Shown: positions 20,844 through 30,843, counted from the stretch's first letter. The stretch is 64,000 nucleotides of DNA from Clostridium acetireducens DSM 10703 (GCF_001758365.1 NZ_LZFO01000001.1:62001-126000), one strand, 5' to 3'. Numbers and translations are program-made. The notes: generated by a model from the letters alone, not told the origin.

Positions 20844-21116
20844 ATGGAAGAAAGTATAAAAATGTATAGTGAAATAGAAAGATATGAAATAATAAATATT
20901 AATGATGGAGATAAGTTTGGTTATTTAGGCACTAATGATGTGGTTATAAATGATAAAGGCGAATTAATATTATTAATACTAGATAACAATACTACTAAAT
21001 TTAACTTGTTTAATAAAAGTGAATATATAGAAGTTCCGTGGAAGTATGTTAAAAAGGTAGGAGCTAAAACTATAATAATTGATGTAGACAAAAAATCATT
21101 AAAAAAAATTCATTGA
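20844..21116 (+). CDS. YlmC/YmxH family sporulation protein (PRC-barrel)
   Basis: A 90-residue PRC-barrel-like protein with the family pattern: YSEIERYEIININDG then KFGYLG and the PWKYVKKVGAKTIIID end. Homologues are annotated as YlmC/YmxH sporulation proteins; the biochemical role is unknown. AAGGAGG site. The gene order pnp, mlpA, ymxH, dapG matches Bacillus except that spoVFA, spoVFB, asd and dapA are not here. Confidence 0.85.
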   Translation: MEESIKMYSEIERYEIININDGDKFGYLGTNDVVINDKGELILLILDNNTTKFNLFNKSEYIEVPWKYVKKVGAKTIIIDVDKKSLKKIH

Positions 21117-21139
21117 CATAAAAGGAAGGGAATTTAAAA

Positions 21140-22342
21140 ATGAAAATATTAATACAAAAATTTGGTGGAACATCTGTATCAACACATGAAAAAAGATTAA
21201 ATGTAGTACAAAAAATAGCAAATGCTAAAAAGTTAGGATATTATCCTGTAGTAGTAGTTTCAGCTATGGGAAGAAAAGGACAGCCCTATTCTACAGATAC
21301 ATTACTTTCATTAATTACAGAAGATTTTAAAGACAAAAATTTATTGGCAGTAGATTTACTTATGAGCTGTGGTGAAGTAATAAGTTGTATAGTAATGAGC
21401 AATGAATTAAATAATCAAAATATAGCCTCTGTTCCTTTAACAGGAGGACAAGCAGGAATAATTACAGATGACAACTATAGTAATGCTTCTGTTATAAGTA
21501 CAGAATGTGATAATATTATAAGAATATTAAAAGAAGATAAAGTTCCAATAGTAGCAGGTTTTCAAGGAATAAGTGAAAAAGGATTTATAACCACTTTAGG
21601 AAGAGGTGGAAGTGATGTAACTGCAGCTCTTTTGGGAGCAGCTTTAAAAGCAGAAGAAATAGAAATATATACAGATGTAGATGGTATAATGACAGCAGAC
21701 CCAAGAATAGTATCTAATGCATCTCTTATTAAAGAAATTAGCTACAATGAAGTATTTCAATTTGCAGATCAAGGTGCAAAAGTAATTCACCCTAGAGCAG
21801 TAGAAATAGCTATGAGAGCTAATATTCCATTAGTTATAAAAAACACCATGAATAATTGTAATGGGACTATAATAAATAGTGCTGGAGATCAAAATTCAGA
21901 TAATGTAATAACTGGCATAACTCATATGAGTGATAGAGTGCAAATTACAGTAGAGCATGATTTAAATAAAAATAATAGTTATTATTATGAACTATTTGAT
22001 ATACTAGCTAAAAATTTAATAAGTATAGACTTAATTAATGTATTTCCAAAAGAAAAAATTTTTACTATAGATAAAAAAGATTTTAATAAATTTAATAAAA
22101 TAATAAATAATTTAAAAATAAATTACTCAAAGGTAGATAGCTGTAGTAAAATAGCTATAATAGGAAGTAGAATGAGAGGCATTCCTGGTGTTATGGCAAA
22201 AATATTAAAGACTTTAACTAAAGAAGGTATAGAAGTTTTGCAAACAGCAGATTCTCATACAACTATATGGTGCCTTGTAGAAGATAAAAACACTCAAAAA
22301 TCTATAAATGCATTGCATAGAGAATTTTGTTTATCTAAATAG
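21140..22342 (+). CDS. dapG: Aspartate kinase (DapG-type)
   Basis: Phosphorylates aspartate as the first step towards diaminopimelate, lysine, methionine and threonine. N-terminal kinase domain with IQKFGGTSV, the GRGGSDVTA substrate loop and YTDVDGIMTADPR; the C-terminal third carries two ACT regulatory domains. 400 residues. Ribosome binding site AAGGAAGGG. Synteny with Bacillus suggests DapG, the diaminopimelate-sensitive isozyme, but the feedback ligand cannot be read from the sequence. No lysine riboswitch is present upstream. Confidence 0.92.
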   Translation: MKILIQKFGGTSVSTHEKRLNVVQKIANAKKLGYYPVVVVSAMGRKGQPYSTDTLLSLITEDFKDKNLLAVDLLMSCGEVISCIVMSNELNNQNIASVPLTGGQAGIITDDNYSNASVISTECDNIIRILKEDKVPIVAGFQGISEKGFITTLGRGGSDVTAALLGAALKAEEIEIYTDVDGIMTADPRIVSNASLIKEISYNEVFQFADQGAKVIHPRAVEIAMRANIPLVIKNTMNNCNGTIINSAGDQNSDNVITGITHMSDRVQITVEHDLNKNNSYYYELFDILAKNLISIDLINVFPKEKIFTIDKKDFNKFNKIINNLKINYSKVDSCSKIAIIGSRMRGIPGVMAKILKTLTKEGIEVLQTADSHTTIWCLVEDKNTQKSINALHREFCLSK

Positions 22343-22369
22343 TATGAATATGCTTTTCCTTAAATGAGC

Positions 22370-22400
22370 AAAATAACATTATATTTATTAATGTTATTTT
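22370..22400 (+). terminator. Hairpin between dapG and tepA
   Basis: AAAATAACATT pairs perfectly with AATGTTATTTT (11 bp) around a 9-base loop, immediately before the AGGAGG of tepA. It may be a weak terminator or a structure affecting tepA translation; the sequence alone does not decide. Confidence 0.55.
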
Positions 22401-22413
22401 AGGAGGAAATCAT

Positions 22414-23088
22414 ATGGATAATGAGAAAAAAGCAACTTTAGATAATATTAACAGCTTAGGAGTTACAGATATAGCTAAACCAAATGAAAAAATAAAAGTA
22501 TTACCTATTATAGGACAAATAGAAGGTCATGTAATATTACCACCTCAAAACAAAAGTACAAAATACGAACATATAATTCCACAAATAGTAGCCATGGAAA
22601 GGGATGAAGATTCAGAAGGACTTTTAATTATATTGAATACTGCTGGAGGAGATGTAGAAGCAGGTTTAGCCATAGCAGAAATGATAAATAGCTTAAGTAA
22701 GCCTACTGTATCTTTAGTAATTGGAGGAGGACATTCTATAGGTGTACCTCTAGCTACATCGGCAGATTATTCTTTTATTTCACCTACTGCTACTATGATA
22801 GTACATCCCATTAGAATGAATGGTCTTGTAATAGGTGTTCCTCAAACTTTTGAATATTTTAATAAAATGCAAGAAAGAATAATTAAATTTATAGTTAGAA
22901 CATCTAAAATAGAAAGAGATAATTTAAAAAACATGCTTCTTAAAACAGATGAAGTTTTAAATGATATGGGAACTATATTGATAGGAAAACAAGCAGTGGA
23001 ATGTGGCTTAATAGATGAAGTTGGAGGAATTAGCAATGCAATTAAAAAATTAAAATCTCTTATAGAGGAAAAAAATAAAAATTTTTAA
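22414..23088 (+). CDS. tepA: ClpP-class serine protease, TepA-like
   Basis: ClpP/crotonase-fold protein of 224 residues. NTAGGDVEAGLAIAEMI, the catalytic-Ser motif GGGHSIG (Ser108) and the HPIRMNG segment match TepA. TepA has been implicated in protein translocation and spore-related proteolysis in Bacillus; its function is still poorly defined. No signal peptide is visible. AGGAGG site. It keeps the Bacillus position directly before the FtsK-type translocase. Confidence 0.9.
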   Translation: MDNEKKATLDNINSLGVTDIAKPNEKIKVLPIIGQIEGHVILPPQNKSTKYEHIIPQIVAMERDEDSEGLLIILNTAGGDVEAGLAIAEMINSLSKPTVSLVIGGGHSIGVPLATSADYSFISPTATMIVHPIRMNGLVIGVPQTFEYFNKMQERIIKFIVRTSKIERDNLKNMLLKTDEVLNDMGTILIGKQAVECGLIDEVGGISNAIKKLKSLIEEKNKNF

Positions 23089-23101
23089 TATACTTAACTA
23101 C

Positions 23102-23130
23102 ACCATAGGAAACTTTCCTATGGTTAAATT
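23102..23130 (+). terminator. Terminator after tepA
   Basis: ACCATAGGA pairs with TCCTATGGT (9 bp, small loop), followed by TAAATTTATT. It separates tepA from the promoter of the next gene. Confidence 0.75.
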
Positions 23131-23152
23131 TATTGTACATGCAAAGTGTTTA

Positions 23153-23181
23153 AAAGGATAATTTATAAATATGTAGAATTA
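23153..23181 (+). promoter_or_regulatory. Sigma-H-type promoter upstream of ftsK/spoIIIE
   Basis: AAAGGATAA (23153-23161) and GTAGAATTA (23173-23181) are 11 bases apart and match the Bacillus sigma-H consensus RnAGGAwWW / RnnGAATWW at every fixed position. The predicted start is only about 15 bases before the GTG, just including the AAGGAGG, so the leader would be very short; that lowers confidence. Confidence 0.65.
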
Positions 23182-23202
23182 AACATAAGGAGGTGATAAA
23201 CT

Positions 23203-25449
23203 GTGCCTAGAAAATCAAAAAATTTAAAACACAATGAAAATAAAGATATAAAAGGTATAATATTTGTTACATTAGGTGTACTTATGCTGTTAAGTGTATT
23301 TTCATCATCATCAGGTATATTAGGTAAATTGGTAAAAAAAATATTGGTTTCTGTTTTAGGATTAGGAGCATATATTTTCCCTTTTATAGTAATATTTATA
23401 GGAACTTGTTATATAATAAAGAAAAAATGTATAAATTTTAATGTTAAATTTTATGGCATTATTTTATTTATATTAAATACTCTTCTATTTATACAAATGC
23501 TTATAATAGATAGTTATTATATAAATGGCAATATAATAGAGGGTATTGTTAAATTATACAATGCTGATAATGTGTTTCATGGAGGAATAATATCTTATTT
23601 AATAGATATACCTCTTTATAAGTTACTTGGAAAAATAGGCTCTTATGTTATTTTTATATCTGTATACATAGTTTCTTTTGTTTTAATATGTAAATTATCT
23701 TTATATGATTTAATTAATAATATAAGAAAACAAATTCCTAAAATGAAAGAAAATTTAAATGATATAAGTGAAGAAATAAGTTCAAATGAAGTAGCACTAG
23801 ATGAAAAAAAAGAAGATACTTCTTCAAAAAATATTAAAAATAGAATAAAAATAATAGATTTTATGAAATCTTCTAAAATAGAACCTAAAGAAAGTAAAAA
23901 AATTAGTGAACCAGTTATTGCAAGCTACAGCAATAATAGTGATAAAGACATAAATGAAGAATTAGAAAAAGAAATAAATAAAAATACAAATAATTCAGTA
24001 GATGTGGAATACAAATTTCCAAGTAGTGATTTATTAAATATGAATAATCAATTGCAATTTAATAAAGAAGATAAAAAAGAATTACTTCATAGTGCAAATA
24101 AATTAGAAGATGCATTAGCTAGTTTTGGAGTAGATGCTAAAGTAATACAAGTTACAAAAGGACCTTCAGTAACTAGATTTGAATTACAACCTAGTGCTGG
24201 AGTAAAAGTTAGTAAAATAGTTAATTTGTCTGATGATATAGCATTAAATTTAGCAGCATCCGGTGTTAGAATAGAGGCACCTATACCAGGAAAGTCTGCT
24301 ATAGGCATAGAAGTGCCTAATAAAAAGTTAACAGCTGTTTATCTAAGAGAAGTAATAGAATCAGAAGAATTTTTTAATTCAAATAAGGATATAGCTTTTT
24401 CTTTAGGTAAAGATATAGCAGGAAAATGTGTAGTTGCAGATTTAGCTAAAATGCCTCATTTGCTTATTGCAGGAGCTACTGGTTCAGGTAAAAGTGTATG
24501 TATAAACACACTAATAATTAGTATATTATATAAATATTCTCCTAATAATGTAAAACTTCTAATGATAGATCCTAAAGTAGTTGAATTAAGTGTATATAAC
24601 GGAATACCTCATCTTTTAATACCGGTAGTAACTAATCCAAAAAAAGCTGCAGGAGCTTTAAATTGGGCAGTAAATGAAATGACAAAACGATATAGTCTTT
24701 TTGCAAAAAATAATGTAAGAAATATAGAAGGATATAATGAACTAGCTGCAAAAGGTATAGTTGAAAATAAGCTTCCTTGGATTGTAATAATAATAGATGA
24801 GCTTGCAGATTTAATGATGGTTTGCCCTAATGATGTAGAAGATTATATAGGAAGATTGGCTCAAATGGCAAGAGCTGCTGGAATGCATTTAGTAATTGCA
24901 ACACAGAGACCATCAGTAGATGTAATTACTGGTGTTATAAAAGCGAATATCCCTTCAAGAATATCTTTTGCTGTATCCAGCCAAGTGGATTCAAGAACTA
25001 TACTAGATATGTCAGGAGCAGAAAAGTTATTAGGAAAAGGAGATATGTTATTTTATCCTGTAGGAGAATCAAAACCTATAAGGATACAAGGAGCATTTAT
25101 ATCAGAAGAGGAAGTGGAAAAAGTTGTTAATTTCATAAAAGAAGAAAAAGGGGAAGTAGAGTATGTGGATGAAATTATGGAAGAAATAGACACTAGTGTA
25201 AACAAAAAAGAATTAGATTATGATGAACTTTTAGATGAAGCAGTAAAAATTGTAGTAGATATGGATCAAGCATCTACTTCTCTTTTGCAAAGAAAGTTAA
25301 AAATAGGTTATAATAGAGCAGCTAGGATTATGGATCAAATGGAGGAGATGAGTATTATATCTGGCAGAGATGGAAGTAAGCCTAGAAAAGTTTTAATAGA
25401 TAAAGAATGTGCTATTGATAAAAAATATTACCCTGGAAATAATTTGTAA
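23203..25449 (+). CDS. ftsK: DNA translocase FtsK/SpoIIIE/SftA family
   Basis: ATP-driven DNA pump acting at division and sporulation septa. 748 residues: four hydrophobic segments between about 20 and 170 anchor it in the membrane; a charged linker (180-275); alpha/beta motor with Walker A GATGSGKS near 424 and Walker B IIDELADLM; C-terminal winged-helix gamma domain (QRKLKIGYNRAARIMDQME) that reads orientation sequences. GTG start after AAGGAGGTGAT. Synteny is with Bacillus sftA, but the membrane segments and sigma-H-type promoter point to a SpoIIIE-like role. Confidence 0.94.
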   Translation: MPRKSKNLKHNENKDIKGIIFVTLGVLMLLSVFSSSSGILGKLVKKILVSVLGLGAYIFPFIVIFIGTCYIIKKKCINFNVKFYGIILFILNTLLFIQMLIIDSYYINGNIIEGIVKLYNADNVFHGGIISYLIDIPLYKLLGKIGSYVIFISVYIVSFVLICKLSLYDLINNIRKQIPKMKENLNDISEEISSNEVALDEKKEDTSSKNIKNRIKIIDFMKSSKIEPKESKKISEPVIASYSNNSDKDINEELEKEINKNTNNSVDVEYKFPSSDLLNMNNQLQFNKEDKKELLHSANKLEDALASFGVDAKVIQVTKGPSVTRFELQPSAGVKVSKIVNLSDDIALNLAASGVRIEAPIPGKSAIGIEVPNKKLTAVYLREVIESEEFFNSNKDIAFSLGKDIAGKCVVADLAKMPHLLIAGATGSGKSVCINTLIISILYKYSPNNVKLLMIDPKVVELSVYNGIPHLLIPVVTNPKKAAGALNWAVNEMTKRYSLFAKNNVRNIEGYNELAAKGIVENKLPWIVIIIDELADLMMVCPNDVEDYIGRLAQMARAAGMHLVIATQRPSVDVITGVIKANIPSRISFAVSSQVDSRTILDMSGAEKLLGKGDMLFYPVGESKPIRIQGAFISEEEVEKVVNFIKEEKGEVEYVDEIMEEIDTSVNKKELDYDELLDEAVKIVVDMDQASTSLLQRKLKIGYNRAARIMDQMEEMSIISGRDGSKPRKVLIDKECAIDKKYYPGNNL

Positions 25450-25511
25450 ATATTTATATTAAAAAATCAATATAATAATAGTTATTCAATATATTGCAGG
25501 AGGATAATAAA

Positions 25512-26849
25512 GTGAATAAATTAAGTATTGGAATTGTAAGTTTAGGCTGTGATAAAAATAGACTAGATTCAGAAATAATGATAAAATCTTTAGATAAAGA
25601 TTTTAAAATAGTAAATGATGCTAAAAAAGCAGATATTATAATAGTAAATACTTGTGGATTTATTGAAGAATCAAAACAAGAATCTATAAATACCATATTA
25701 GAAATGGCTGAATATAAATACAATTATAAATGTAAAATTTTAATTGTAACAGGCTGCTTAAGTCAAAGATATAAAACAGAGATTATGGAATTAATGCCTG
25801 AAATAGATATTATGTTAGGAGTAAATGATTATGATAAATTAAAACAAAGTATATACAAATTTTTAGAAGATAAATCAAAAATAATTCATTGCAATTATAG
25901 TGATAATAATATAAATGAAGGTGATAGAATATTAACAACACCTAATTATACTGCTTATTTAAGAATAGCAGAAGGTTGCAGTAACTATTGTACATATTGT
26001 GCAATTCCATATATAAGAGGTAAGTATAGAAGCAGAGATATGGAAAGTATTATAGAAGAAGCCAATTTATTAGCTAAAAAGGGTGTTAATGAAGTTATTT
26101 TAGTGGCTCAAGATACAACAAAGTACGGTATTGATATATATGGAAAAAAGCAGCTTCACAATTTAATAAAAAGTATATCAAAAATTCATGGAATTAAGTG
26201 GATAAGGATACTTTATTGTTATCCAGAAGAAATTACAGAAGAATTAATAGAAGAAATAAAAAATAACAAAAAAGTGTGTAAGTATTTAGATATACCTATA
26301 CAACATATAAGTGATAGAATACTTAAACGTATGGGAAGAAAAAGTAGTAAAGAAGATATAATATCTGTAGTAACCAAATTAAAAAATCAAATTAAGGATA
26401 TATGTATAAGAACTTCTTTAATTGTAGGATTCCCAGGTGAAACAGAAGAAGATTTTAATGAACTTAAAGATTTTGTTAAAGAATTTGAATTCGGTAAACT
26501 AGGTGTATTTAAATATTCACAAGAAGAAGGTACTGCTGCTGCTAATATGAGCAATCAAATATCGGATGACATAAAAGAATTAAGACAAAAAGAAATTATG
26601 ATTTTACAACAGAATATATCTGCAAAGATTAATAAAGGTAACATAGGCAAAATTTACGAAGTTCTAGTAGAAGGTAAAAATCAAGATGTATGGTATGGTA
26701 GAAATTATGAAATGGCTCCTGAAATAGATGGTGCAATTTATTTTAAATGTGATAAAATATTGAATGTAGGTGAAATATTAAAAGTAAAAATAATTAATGC
26801 ATTAGAATATGATTTAATAGGAGTTGTTGAAGATGAATCTTGCAAATAA
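25512..26849 (+). CDS. rimO: Ribosomal protein S12 methylthiotransferase RimO
   Basis: Radical-SAM enzyme adding a methylthio group to the conserved Asp of ribosomal protein S12. N-terminal UPF0004 domain with [25 protein letters not shown] and VTGCLSQRY; radical SAM cluster CSNYCTYC near residues 155-163; C-terminal TRAM domain. GTG start at 25512 with CAGGAGG; an in-frame TTG at 25494 would place that site inside the gene. 445 residues. MiaB, its tRNA paralogue, is at 47.5 kb. The end overlaps pgsA. Confidence 0.95.
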   Translation: MNKLSIGIVSLGCDKNRLDSEIMIKSLDKDFKIVNDAKKADIIIVNTCGFIEESKQESINTILEMAEYKYNYKCKILIVTGCLSQRYKTEIMELMPEIDIMLGVNDYDKLKQSIYKFLEDKSKIIHCNYSDNNINEGDRILTTPNYTAYLRIAEGCSNYCTYCAIPYIRGKYRSRDMESIIEEANLLAKKGVNEVILVAQDTTKYGIDIYGKKQLHNLIKSISKIHGIKWIRILYCYPEEITEELIEEIKNNKKVCKYLDIPIQHISDRILKRMGRKSSKEDIISVVTKLKNQIKDICIRTSLIVGFPGETEEDFNELKDFVKEFEFGKLGVFKYSQEEGTAAANMSNQISDDIKELRQKEIMILQQNISAKINKGNIGKIYEVLVEGKNQDVWYGRNYEMAPEIDGAIYFKCDKILNVGEILKVKIINALEYDLIGVVEDESCK

Positions 26850-27378
26850 GCTTACTATAATGAGAATTTTTTTAGTGCCAATTTTTTTAATATTTATTGC
26901 TGTAAAAGATATTCCTTGCGGTACTTTTATAGCTACTGTTATTTTTATAATAGCGGCATTAACAGACAAGCTTGATGGATATATAGCTAGAAGCAGAAAT
27001 CAAATAACTAGATTTGGCAAATTTATGGATCCTTTAGCGGATAAATTATTAGTTACAGCAGCTTTAGTTTCTTTAGTTGAATATCATGTAATACCTACTT
27101 GGGTAGCTATGATAATTATTGCCAGGGAATTTGCAGTAACTGGGCTTAGAACAGTAGCTGCTTCAGAAGGAATAGTTATAGCAGCTAGTGCCTGGGGAAA
27201 AGCTAAAACAGTAACTCAAATAATAGCAATTATATTTGCACTTGTAACATTAAACCGCGAAAATTTATTATTAGATAAAATTACAATGGTATTTATATTT
27301 TTAGCAGTGCTTATTACCATAGTGTCTGGAATAGATTACTTTGTGAAAAATAAGGACGTAATAAGAATAGATAAATAA
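26833..27378 (+). CDS. pgsA: CDP-diacylglycerol-glycerol-3-phosphate 3-phosphatidyltransferase
   Basis: Makes phosphatidylglycerol phosphate from CDP-diacylglycerol. The CDP-alcohol phosphotransferase signature is complete: DKLDGYIAR, eight residues, then [10 protein letters not shown]. 181 residues with about four or five membrane segments. I use the ATG at 26833, spaced nine bases from TAGGAG, which overlaps the last 17 bases of rimO and implies coupling. Order rimO-pgsA-recA-rny is widespread in Firmicutes. Confidence 0.95.
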   Translation: MNLANKLTIMRIFLVPIFLIFIAVKDIPCGTFIATVIFIIAALTDKLDGYIARSRNQITRFGKFMDPLADKLLVTAALVSLVEYHVIPTWVAMIIIAREFAVTGLRTVAASEGIVIAASAWGKAKTVTQIIAIIFALVTLNRENLLLDKITMVFIFLAVLITIVSGIDYFVKNKDVIRIDK

Positions 27379-27418
27379 TTTAATAAGTGATTAATTTAGT
27401 TTATTTAGTCAATAATTA

Positions 27419-27452
27419 TAAAAGTTCCTACTATAGGGACTTTTATTTATAA
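27419..27452 (+). terminator. Terminator after pgsA
   Basis: A 10-bp stem with one G-T wobble (27419-27428 with 27436-27445), 7-base loop and TTTTATTTAT tail; it isolates recA from the upstream operon. Confidence 0.8.
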
Positions 27453-27453
27453 G

Positions 27454-27482
27454 TTGACCATATTTTAATAATAGTATATAAT
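27454..27482 (+). promoter_or_regulatory. Sigma-A promoter of recA
   Basis: TTGACC, a 17-base spacer and TATAAT: near-consensus. The LexA box begins 8 bases downstream of the -10, covering the probable start point. Confidence 0.92.
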
Positions 27483-27489
27483 GATTTAA

Positions 27490-27501
27490 GAACAGATGTT
27501 C
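27490..27501. promoter_or_regulatory. LexA (SOS) box at the recA start point
   Basis: GAAC-AGAT-GTTC, a perfect match to the Gram-positive SOS operator GAACN4GTTC. Bound LexA would block initiation at the recA promoter; cleavage after DNA damage would release it. lexA itself is in this window. Confidence 0.93.
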
Positions 27502-27507
27502 GAAGAA

Positions 27508-27530
27508 AGGATGGTGACTCCCTAAAGGGA
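27508..27530 (+). promoter_or_regulatory. recA ribosome binding site with intervening hairpin
   Basis: AGGATGGTGA (27508-27517) resembles the full Shine-Dalgarno sequence but lies 18 bases from the ATG. A TCCC-TAAA-GGGA hairpin (27519-27530) lies between; if folded, the effective spacing falls to about 6 bases. The alternative site, AAAGGGAAAG, would be inside that hairpin. Confidence 0.5.
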
Positions 27531-27535
27531 AAGCT

Positions 27536-28591
27536 ATGGATAATGAAAAAATACAAGCATTGAAAAGTGCTATGACTCAAATAGAAAAGCAATTTGGAAA
27601 AGGTTCTGTAATGAAATTAGGAGAAAATAGTATTTTAAGTGTAGATTCGGTATCTACTGGTTGTTTAGGTTTAGATATTGCATTAGGTATAGGTGGTGTG
27701 CCAAGAGGAAGAGTAATAGAAATATATGGTCCTGAATCTTCAGGAAAAACTACTGTAGCACTACATATAATAGCTGAAGCACAAAAAAGAGGTGGAGCTG
27801 CAGCTTTTATAGATGCAGAGCATGCTTTAGATCCATCTTATGCAAAAAATTTAGGAGTAGATATAGAAAATTTAATAGTTTCTCAGCCAGATACTGGAGA
27901 ACAAGGATTGGAAATAGCAGAAGCATTGGTGAGATCTGGAGCTATTGATGTAATAGTAGTAGACTCAGTGGCGGCACTAGTTCCTAAAGCAGAAATAGAA
28001 GGTGAAATGGGAGATTCTCATGTAGGTCTTCAAGCAAGACTTATGTCTCAAGCTTTAAGAAAATTAGCAGGCTCTATAAATAAATCAAAGTGTGTTACAA
28101 TATTTATAAATCAATTGAGAGAAAAAGTTGGAATTATGTTTGGAAATCCTGAAACCACTCCTGGTGGCAGAGCATTAAAATTTTACTCTAGTGTAAGAAT
28201 GGACGTAAGAAGAATAGATTCAATTAAACAAGGTGATGAATTTATGGGTAATAGAACTAGAGTGAAAATAACTAAAAATAAAGTTGCACCACCTTTTAAA
28301 CAAGCAGAATTTGATATTATGTATAATGAAGGTATATCTAGAGAAGGAAATATAGTAGACGTAGGAGTAAAAGAAGAAATAGTACAAAAAAGTGGTGCTT
28401 GGTTTTCTTATAATGATATAAGATTAGGTCAAGGAAGAGAAAATGCTAAGCAGTTTTTAAAAGATAATCCAGATACTGCTTTAGAGATAGAAAATAAAAT
28501 TAGAAAAATATACAATTTGCCTATAGCTGAAGTTCCTAAAAATAATAAAAAAAATGATGATACGAAAGCTGAAAAAACAGAAAAAAAATAA
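27536..28591 (+). CDS. recA: Recombinase RecA
   Basis: Strand-exchange protein and co-protease for LexA. 351 residues, with Walker A GPESSGKT at 65-72, the [18 protein letters not shown] segment with loop L1, and the [18 protein letters not shown] segment leading into loop L2. The C-terminus is the usual charged tail. Promoter, LexA box and terminator are all its own, so the gene is a single SOS unit. Confidence 0.98.
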   Translation: MDNEKIQALKSAMTQIEKQFGKGSVMKLGENSILSVDSVSTGCLGLDIALGIGGVPRGRVIEIYGPESSGKTTVALHIIAEAQKRGGAAAFIDAEHALDPSYAKNLGVDIENLIVSQPDTGEQGLEIAEALVRSGAIDVIVVDSVAALVPKAEIEGEMGDSHVGLQARLMSQALRKLAGSINKSKCVTIFINQLREKVGIMFGNPETTPGGRALKFYSSVRMDVRRIDSIKQGDEFMGNRTRVKITKNKVAPPFKQAEFDIMYNEGISREGNIVDVGVKEEIVQKSGAWFSYNDIRLGQGRENAKQFLKDNPDTALEIENKIRKIYNLPIAEVPKNNKKNDDTKAEKTEKK

Positions 28592-28596
28592 TATTC

Positions 28597-28630
28597 TTAA
28601 AATCGCAAGTGAAAATGCTTGCGATTTTAA
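28597..28630. terminator. Terminator after recA
   Basis: A perfect 13-bp stem (28597-28609 with 28618-28630) and 8-base loop, with A/T-run arms so that it could work on either strand. Confidence 0.82.
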
Positions 28631-28686
28631 ATGGAAAATTTGAATTTTATGTATATAATTATTTTTAATTAAAAATTTTTGTCAGC

Positions 28687-28715
28687 TTGACATTATTAAA
28701 AAAATAATATAAAAT
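28687..28715 (+). promoter_or_regulatory. Candidate sigma-A promoter of rny
   Basis: TTGACA is a perfect -35; TAAAAT lies 17 bases downstream (TATAAA at 15 bases is an alternative). The leader to the rny start would be about 115 bases. Confidence 0.65.
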
Positions 28716-28837
28716 TAATACAAAATCTGGTTTAGCGTAAATAATATTTATACACTTTGAATAAATATGACACCTTTTCTAAGCTTTCATATTTAACACT
28801 AATAGATTTCACTGACAAAAGCAAAGGAGGTGTTCAT

Positions 28838-30379
28838 GTGAAAGAAACAATATTTATTATAGCTATTATTATAATAGTAGCGGTAGGTATATTAATTGAT
28901 TTTTATATAAGAAAAAATGTATCCTCTGCTAAAATTTCTAAGGCAGAGGAAGATGCTCGAAAAATAAGGGAAGAATCTTTAAAAGAAGCAGAATCTAAAA
29001 AGAAAGAAGCTATATTAGAAGCTAAAGAAGAAGTTCATAGATTAAGAGCTGATTTTGAAAGAGAATCCAGAGAAAGAAGAAATGAAATTCAAAGATTAGA
29101 AAGAAGAATGATTCAAAGAGAAGAGGTACTTGATAAAAAGAGCGAAACCATTGAAAGAAGAGAAGAAAGTCTTAATAAAAAGTATCAAAAAGTTGAAGAA
29201 ATAGAAGTTAGTATAGAAGAATTATACAAAAAGCAAAAAGAAGAATTAGAAAGACTTTCAGGATTAACAGCAGAAGAAGCTAAAAATATTTTATTAGAAG
29301 AAGTAGGAAAAAATGCAAAGCATGATGCTGCTTTAATGATTAAAGAAATAGAATCAAAAGCTAAAGAAGAAGCTGAAAAAAGAGCAAGAAAAATTATAAC
29401 TTATGCAATTCAAAGGTGTGCAGCGGATCATGTAGCAGAAACAACAGTATACGTTGTTAATCTTCCTAATGATGAAATGAAAGGAAGAATAATAGGTAGG
29501 GAAGGAAGGAACATAAGAACCCTTGAAACATTAACTGGTGTTGATTTAATTATAGATGATACTCCAGAAGCGGTAATTCTTTCAGGGTTTGATCCAATCA
29601 GAAGAGAAATAGCTAAAATAGCATTGGAAAAACTTATAGTAGATGGAAGAATTCATCCAGCAAGAATAGAAGAGATGGTTGAAAAGGCAAAAAAAGAAGT
29701 TGAAAATGCTATAAAAGAAGAAGGAGAACAAGCAAGTTTTGAAACAGGTGTTCATGGTCTTCATTTAGAATTAGTAAGATTGCTTGGAAGGCTAAAATAT
29801 AGAACAAGTTATGGTCAAAATGTACTTAAGCATTCTATAGAAGTAGCTTATTTAGCTGGTCTTATGGCTTCAGAATTGGGAATGGATCCTACACTTGCAA
29901 AAAGAGCAGGATTGCTTCATGATATAGGAAAAGCAGTTGATCATGAATTGGAAGGTCCTCATGCAATTATAGGATCTGAAGTTGCGAAAAAATATCATGA
30001 ATCTTCTTTAATAGTAAATGCTATTGCAGCACATCATGGAGATGTGGAGTCTCAATCAATTGAAGCAATTCTTGTTCAGGCAGCAGATGCTATATCAGCG
30101 GCTAGACCTGGGGCTAGAAGAGAGACTTTAGAAGCCTATATTAAAAGATTAGAAAAGTTAGAGGAAATTGCAAATTCATGTGAAGGTGTAGAAAAGTCAT
30201 ATGCCATTCAAGCTGGACGTGAAATAAGAATTATAGTTAAACCAGAAGAAATTGAAGATACAGGATGTGTTTTAATTGCAAGGGATATCGTTAAAAAGAT
30301 AGAAAATGAATTAGAGTATCCTGGGCAAATAAAGGTAAATGTTATAAGGGAAACACGAGCAATAGAGTATGCAAAATAA
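28838..30379 (+). CDS. rny: Ribonuclease Y
   Basis: Membrane-anchored endoribonuclease that starts decay of most mRNAs in Firmicutes. 513 residues: one N-terminal transmembrane helix, a long charged coiled coil (about 30-190), a KH domain ([15 protein letters not shown]) and an HD domain with [12 protein letters not shown] and the AHHGD metal ligands. GTG start at 28838 after AAAGGAGG; an in-frame ATG at 28757 would add 27 polar residues before the membrane anchor. Confidence 0.97.
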   Translation: MKETIFIIAIIIIVAVGILIDFYIRKNVSSAKISKAEEDARKIREESLKEAESKKKEAILEAKEEVHRLRADFERESRERRNEIQRLERRMIQREEVLDKKSETIERREESLNKKYQKVEEIEVSIEELYKKQKEELERLSGLTAEEAKNILLEEVGKNAKHDAALMIKEIESKAKEEAEKRARKIITYAIQRCAADHVAETTVYVVNLPNDEMKGRIIGREGRNIRTLETLTGVDLIIDDTPEAVILSGFDPIRREIAKIALEKLIVDGRIHPARIEEMVEKAKKEVENAIKEEGEQASFETGVHGLHLELVRLLGRLKYRTSYGQNVLKHSIEVAYLAGLMASELGMDPTLAKRAGLLHDIGKAVDHELEGPHAIIGSEVAKKYHESSLIVNAIAAHHGDVESQSIEAILVQAADAISAARPGARRETLEAYIKRLEKLEEIANSCEGVEKSYAIQAGREIRIIVKPEEIEDTGCVLIARDIVKKIENELEYPGQIKVNVIRETRAIEYAK

Positions 30380-30393
30380 ATTAGAAAACAGAG

Positions 30394-30450
30394 ATCCTTT
30401 TGAATTTTGTAAAAACTAGAAAAATTACAAAGTTTAAAAGGATTTTTTTA
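30394..30450 (+). terminator. Terminator after rny
   Basis: A 19-bp stem with two G-T wobbles (30394-30412 with 30425-30443) followed by seven T residues. Its 3' arm and tail contain the -35 of the spoVS promoter. Confidence 0.88.
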
Positions 30451-30465
30451 ATAAATGTAGAATAT
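30437..30465 (+). promoter_or_regulatory. Sigma-H-type promoter of spoVS
   Basis: AAAGGATTT (30437-30445) and GTAGAATAT (30457-30465), 11 bases apart, fit the sigma-H consensus fully. spoVS is a known sigma-H target in Bacillus subtilis, so this site supports reading the same motif elsewhere in the window. The -35 overlaps the rny terminator. Confidence 0.88.
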
Positions 30466-30518
30466 ATAAATTAGTAACAATAATAATTTATGTATATTTA
30501 TATTATAGGAGGTTTATT

Positions 30519-30779
30519 ATGGAAGTATTAAAAGTTTCAGCAAAATCAAGTCCAAATTCAGTGGCAGGCGCTTTAGCAGGAGTACTAAGAGAAAGAGGAG
30601 CTGCAGAAATACAAGCTATAGGAGCAGGAGCTTTAAACCAAGCTATAAAAGCTGTTGCAATAGCAAGAGGCTTTGTTGCACCAAGTGGTATAGACTTAAT
30701 ATGTATACCGGCATTTACAGACATAGAAATTGATGGGGAGGAAAGAACAGCTATTAAGCTTATAGTTCAACCTAGATAA
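30519..30779 (+). CDS. spoVS: Stage V sporulation protein S
   Basis: 86-residue Alba-like protein, almost invariant across spore formers and needed to pass stage V. The sequence begins MEVLKVSAKSSPNSVAGALA and has the internal IQAIGAGALNQAIKA motif. In Bacillus its loss blocks coat assembly and its effect on septation is known only genetically. AGGAGG site. It stands between two strong terminators under a sigma-H-type promoter. Confidence 0.97.
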   Translation: MEVLKVSAKSSPNSVAGALAGVLRERGAAEIQAIGAGALNQAIKAVAIARGFVAPSGIDLICIPAFTDIEIDGEERTAIKLIVQPR

Positions 30780-30786
30780 AATTAAA

Positions 30787-30836
30787 TTATATAAATAAAA
30801 GGGCTTGAAATTTATCAAGCCCTTTTATTTATATAA
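30787..30836. terminator. Terminator after spoVS
   Basis: A perfect 22-bp stem (30787-30808 / 30815-30836) with a 6-base loop. The lower part of each arm is A/T-rich, so the hairpin could stop transcription from both sides. Confidence 0.92.
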
Positions 30837-30843
30837 AAAGTAT

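Noticed and set aside
20773-21139. Lysine riboswitch or T-box leader for dapG
   Set aside because: Only 23 bases separate ylmC and dapG, and the spacer before ylmC has no conserved riboswitch or T-box sequence.
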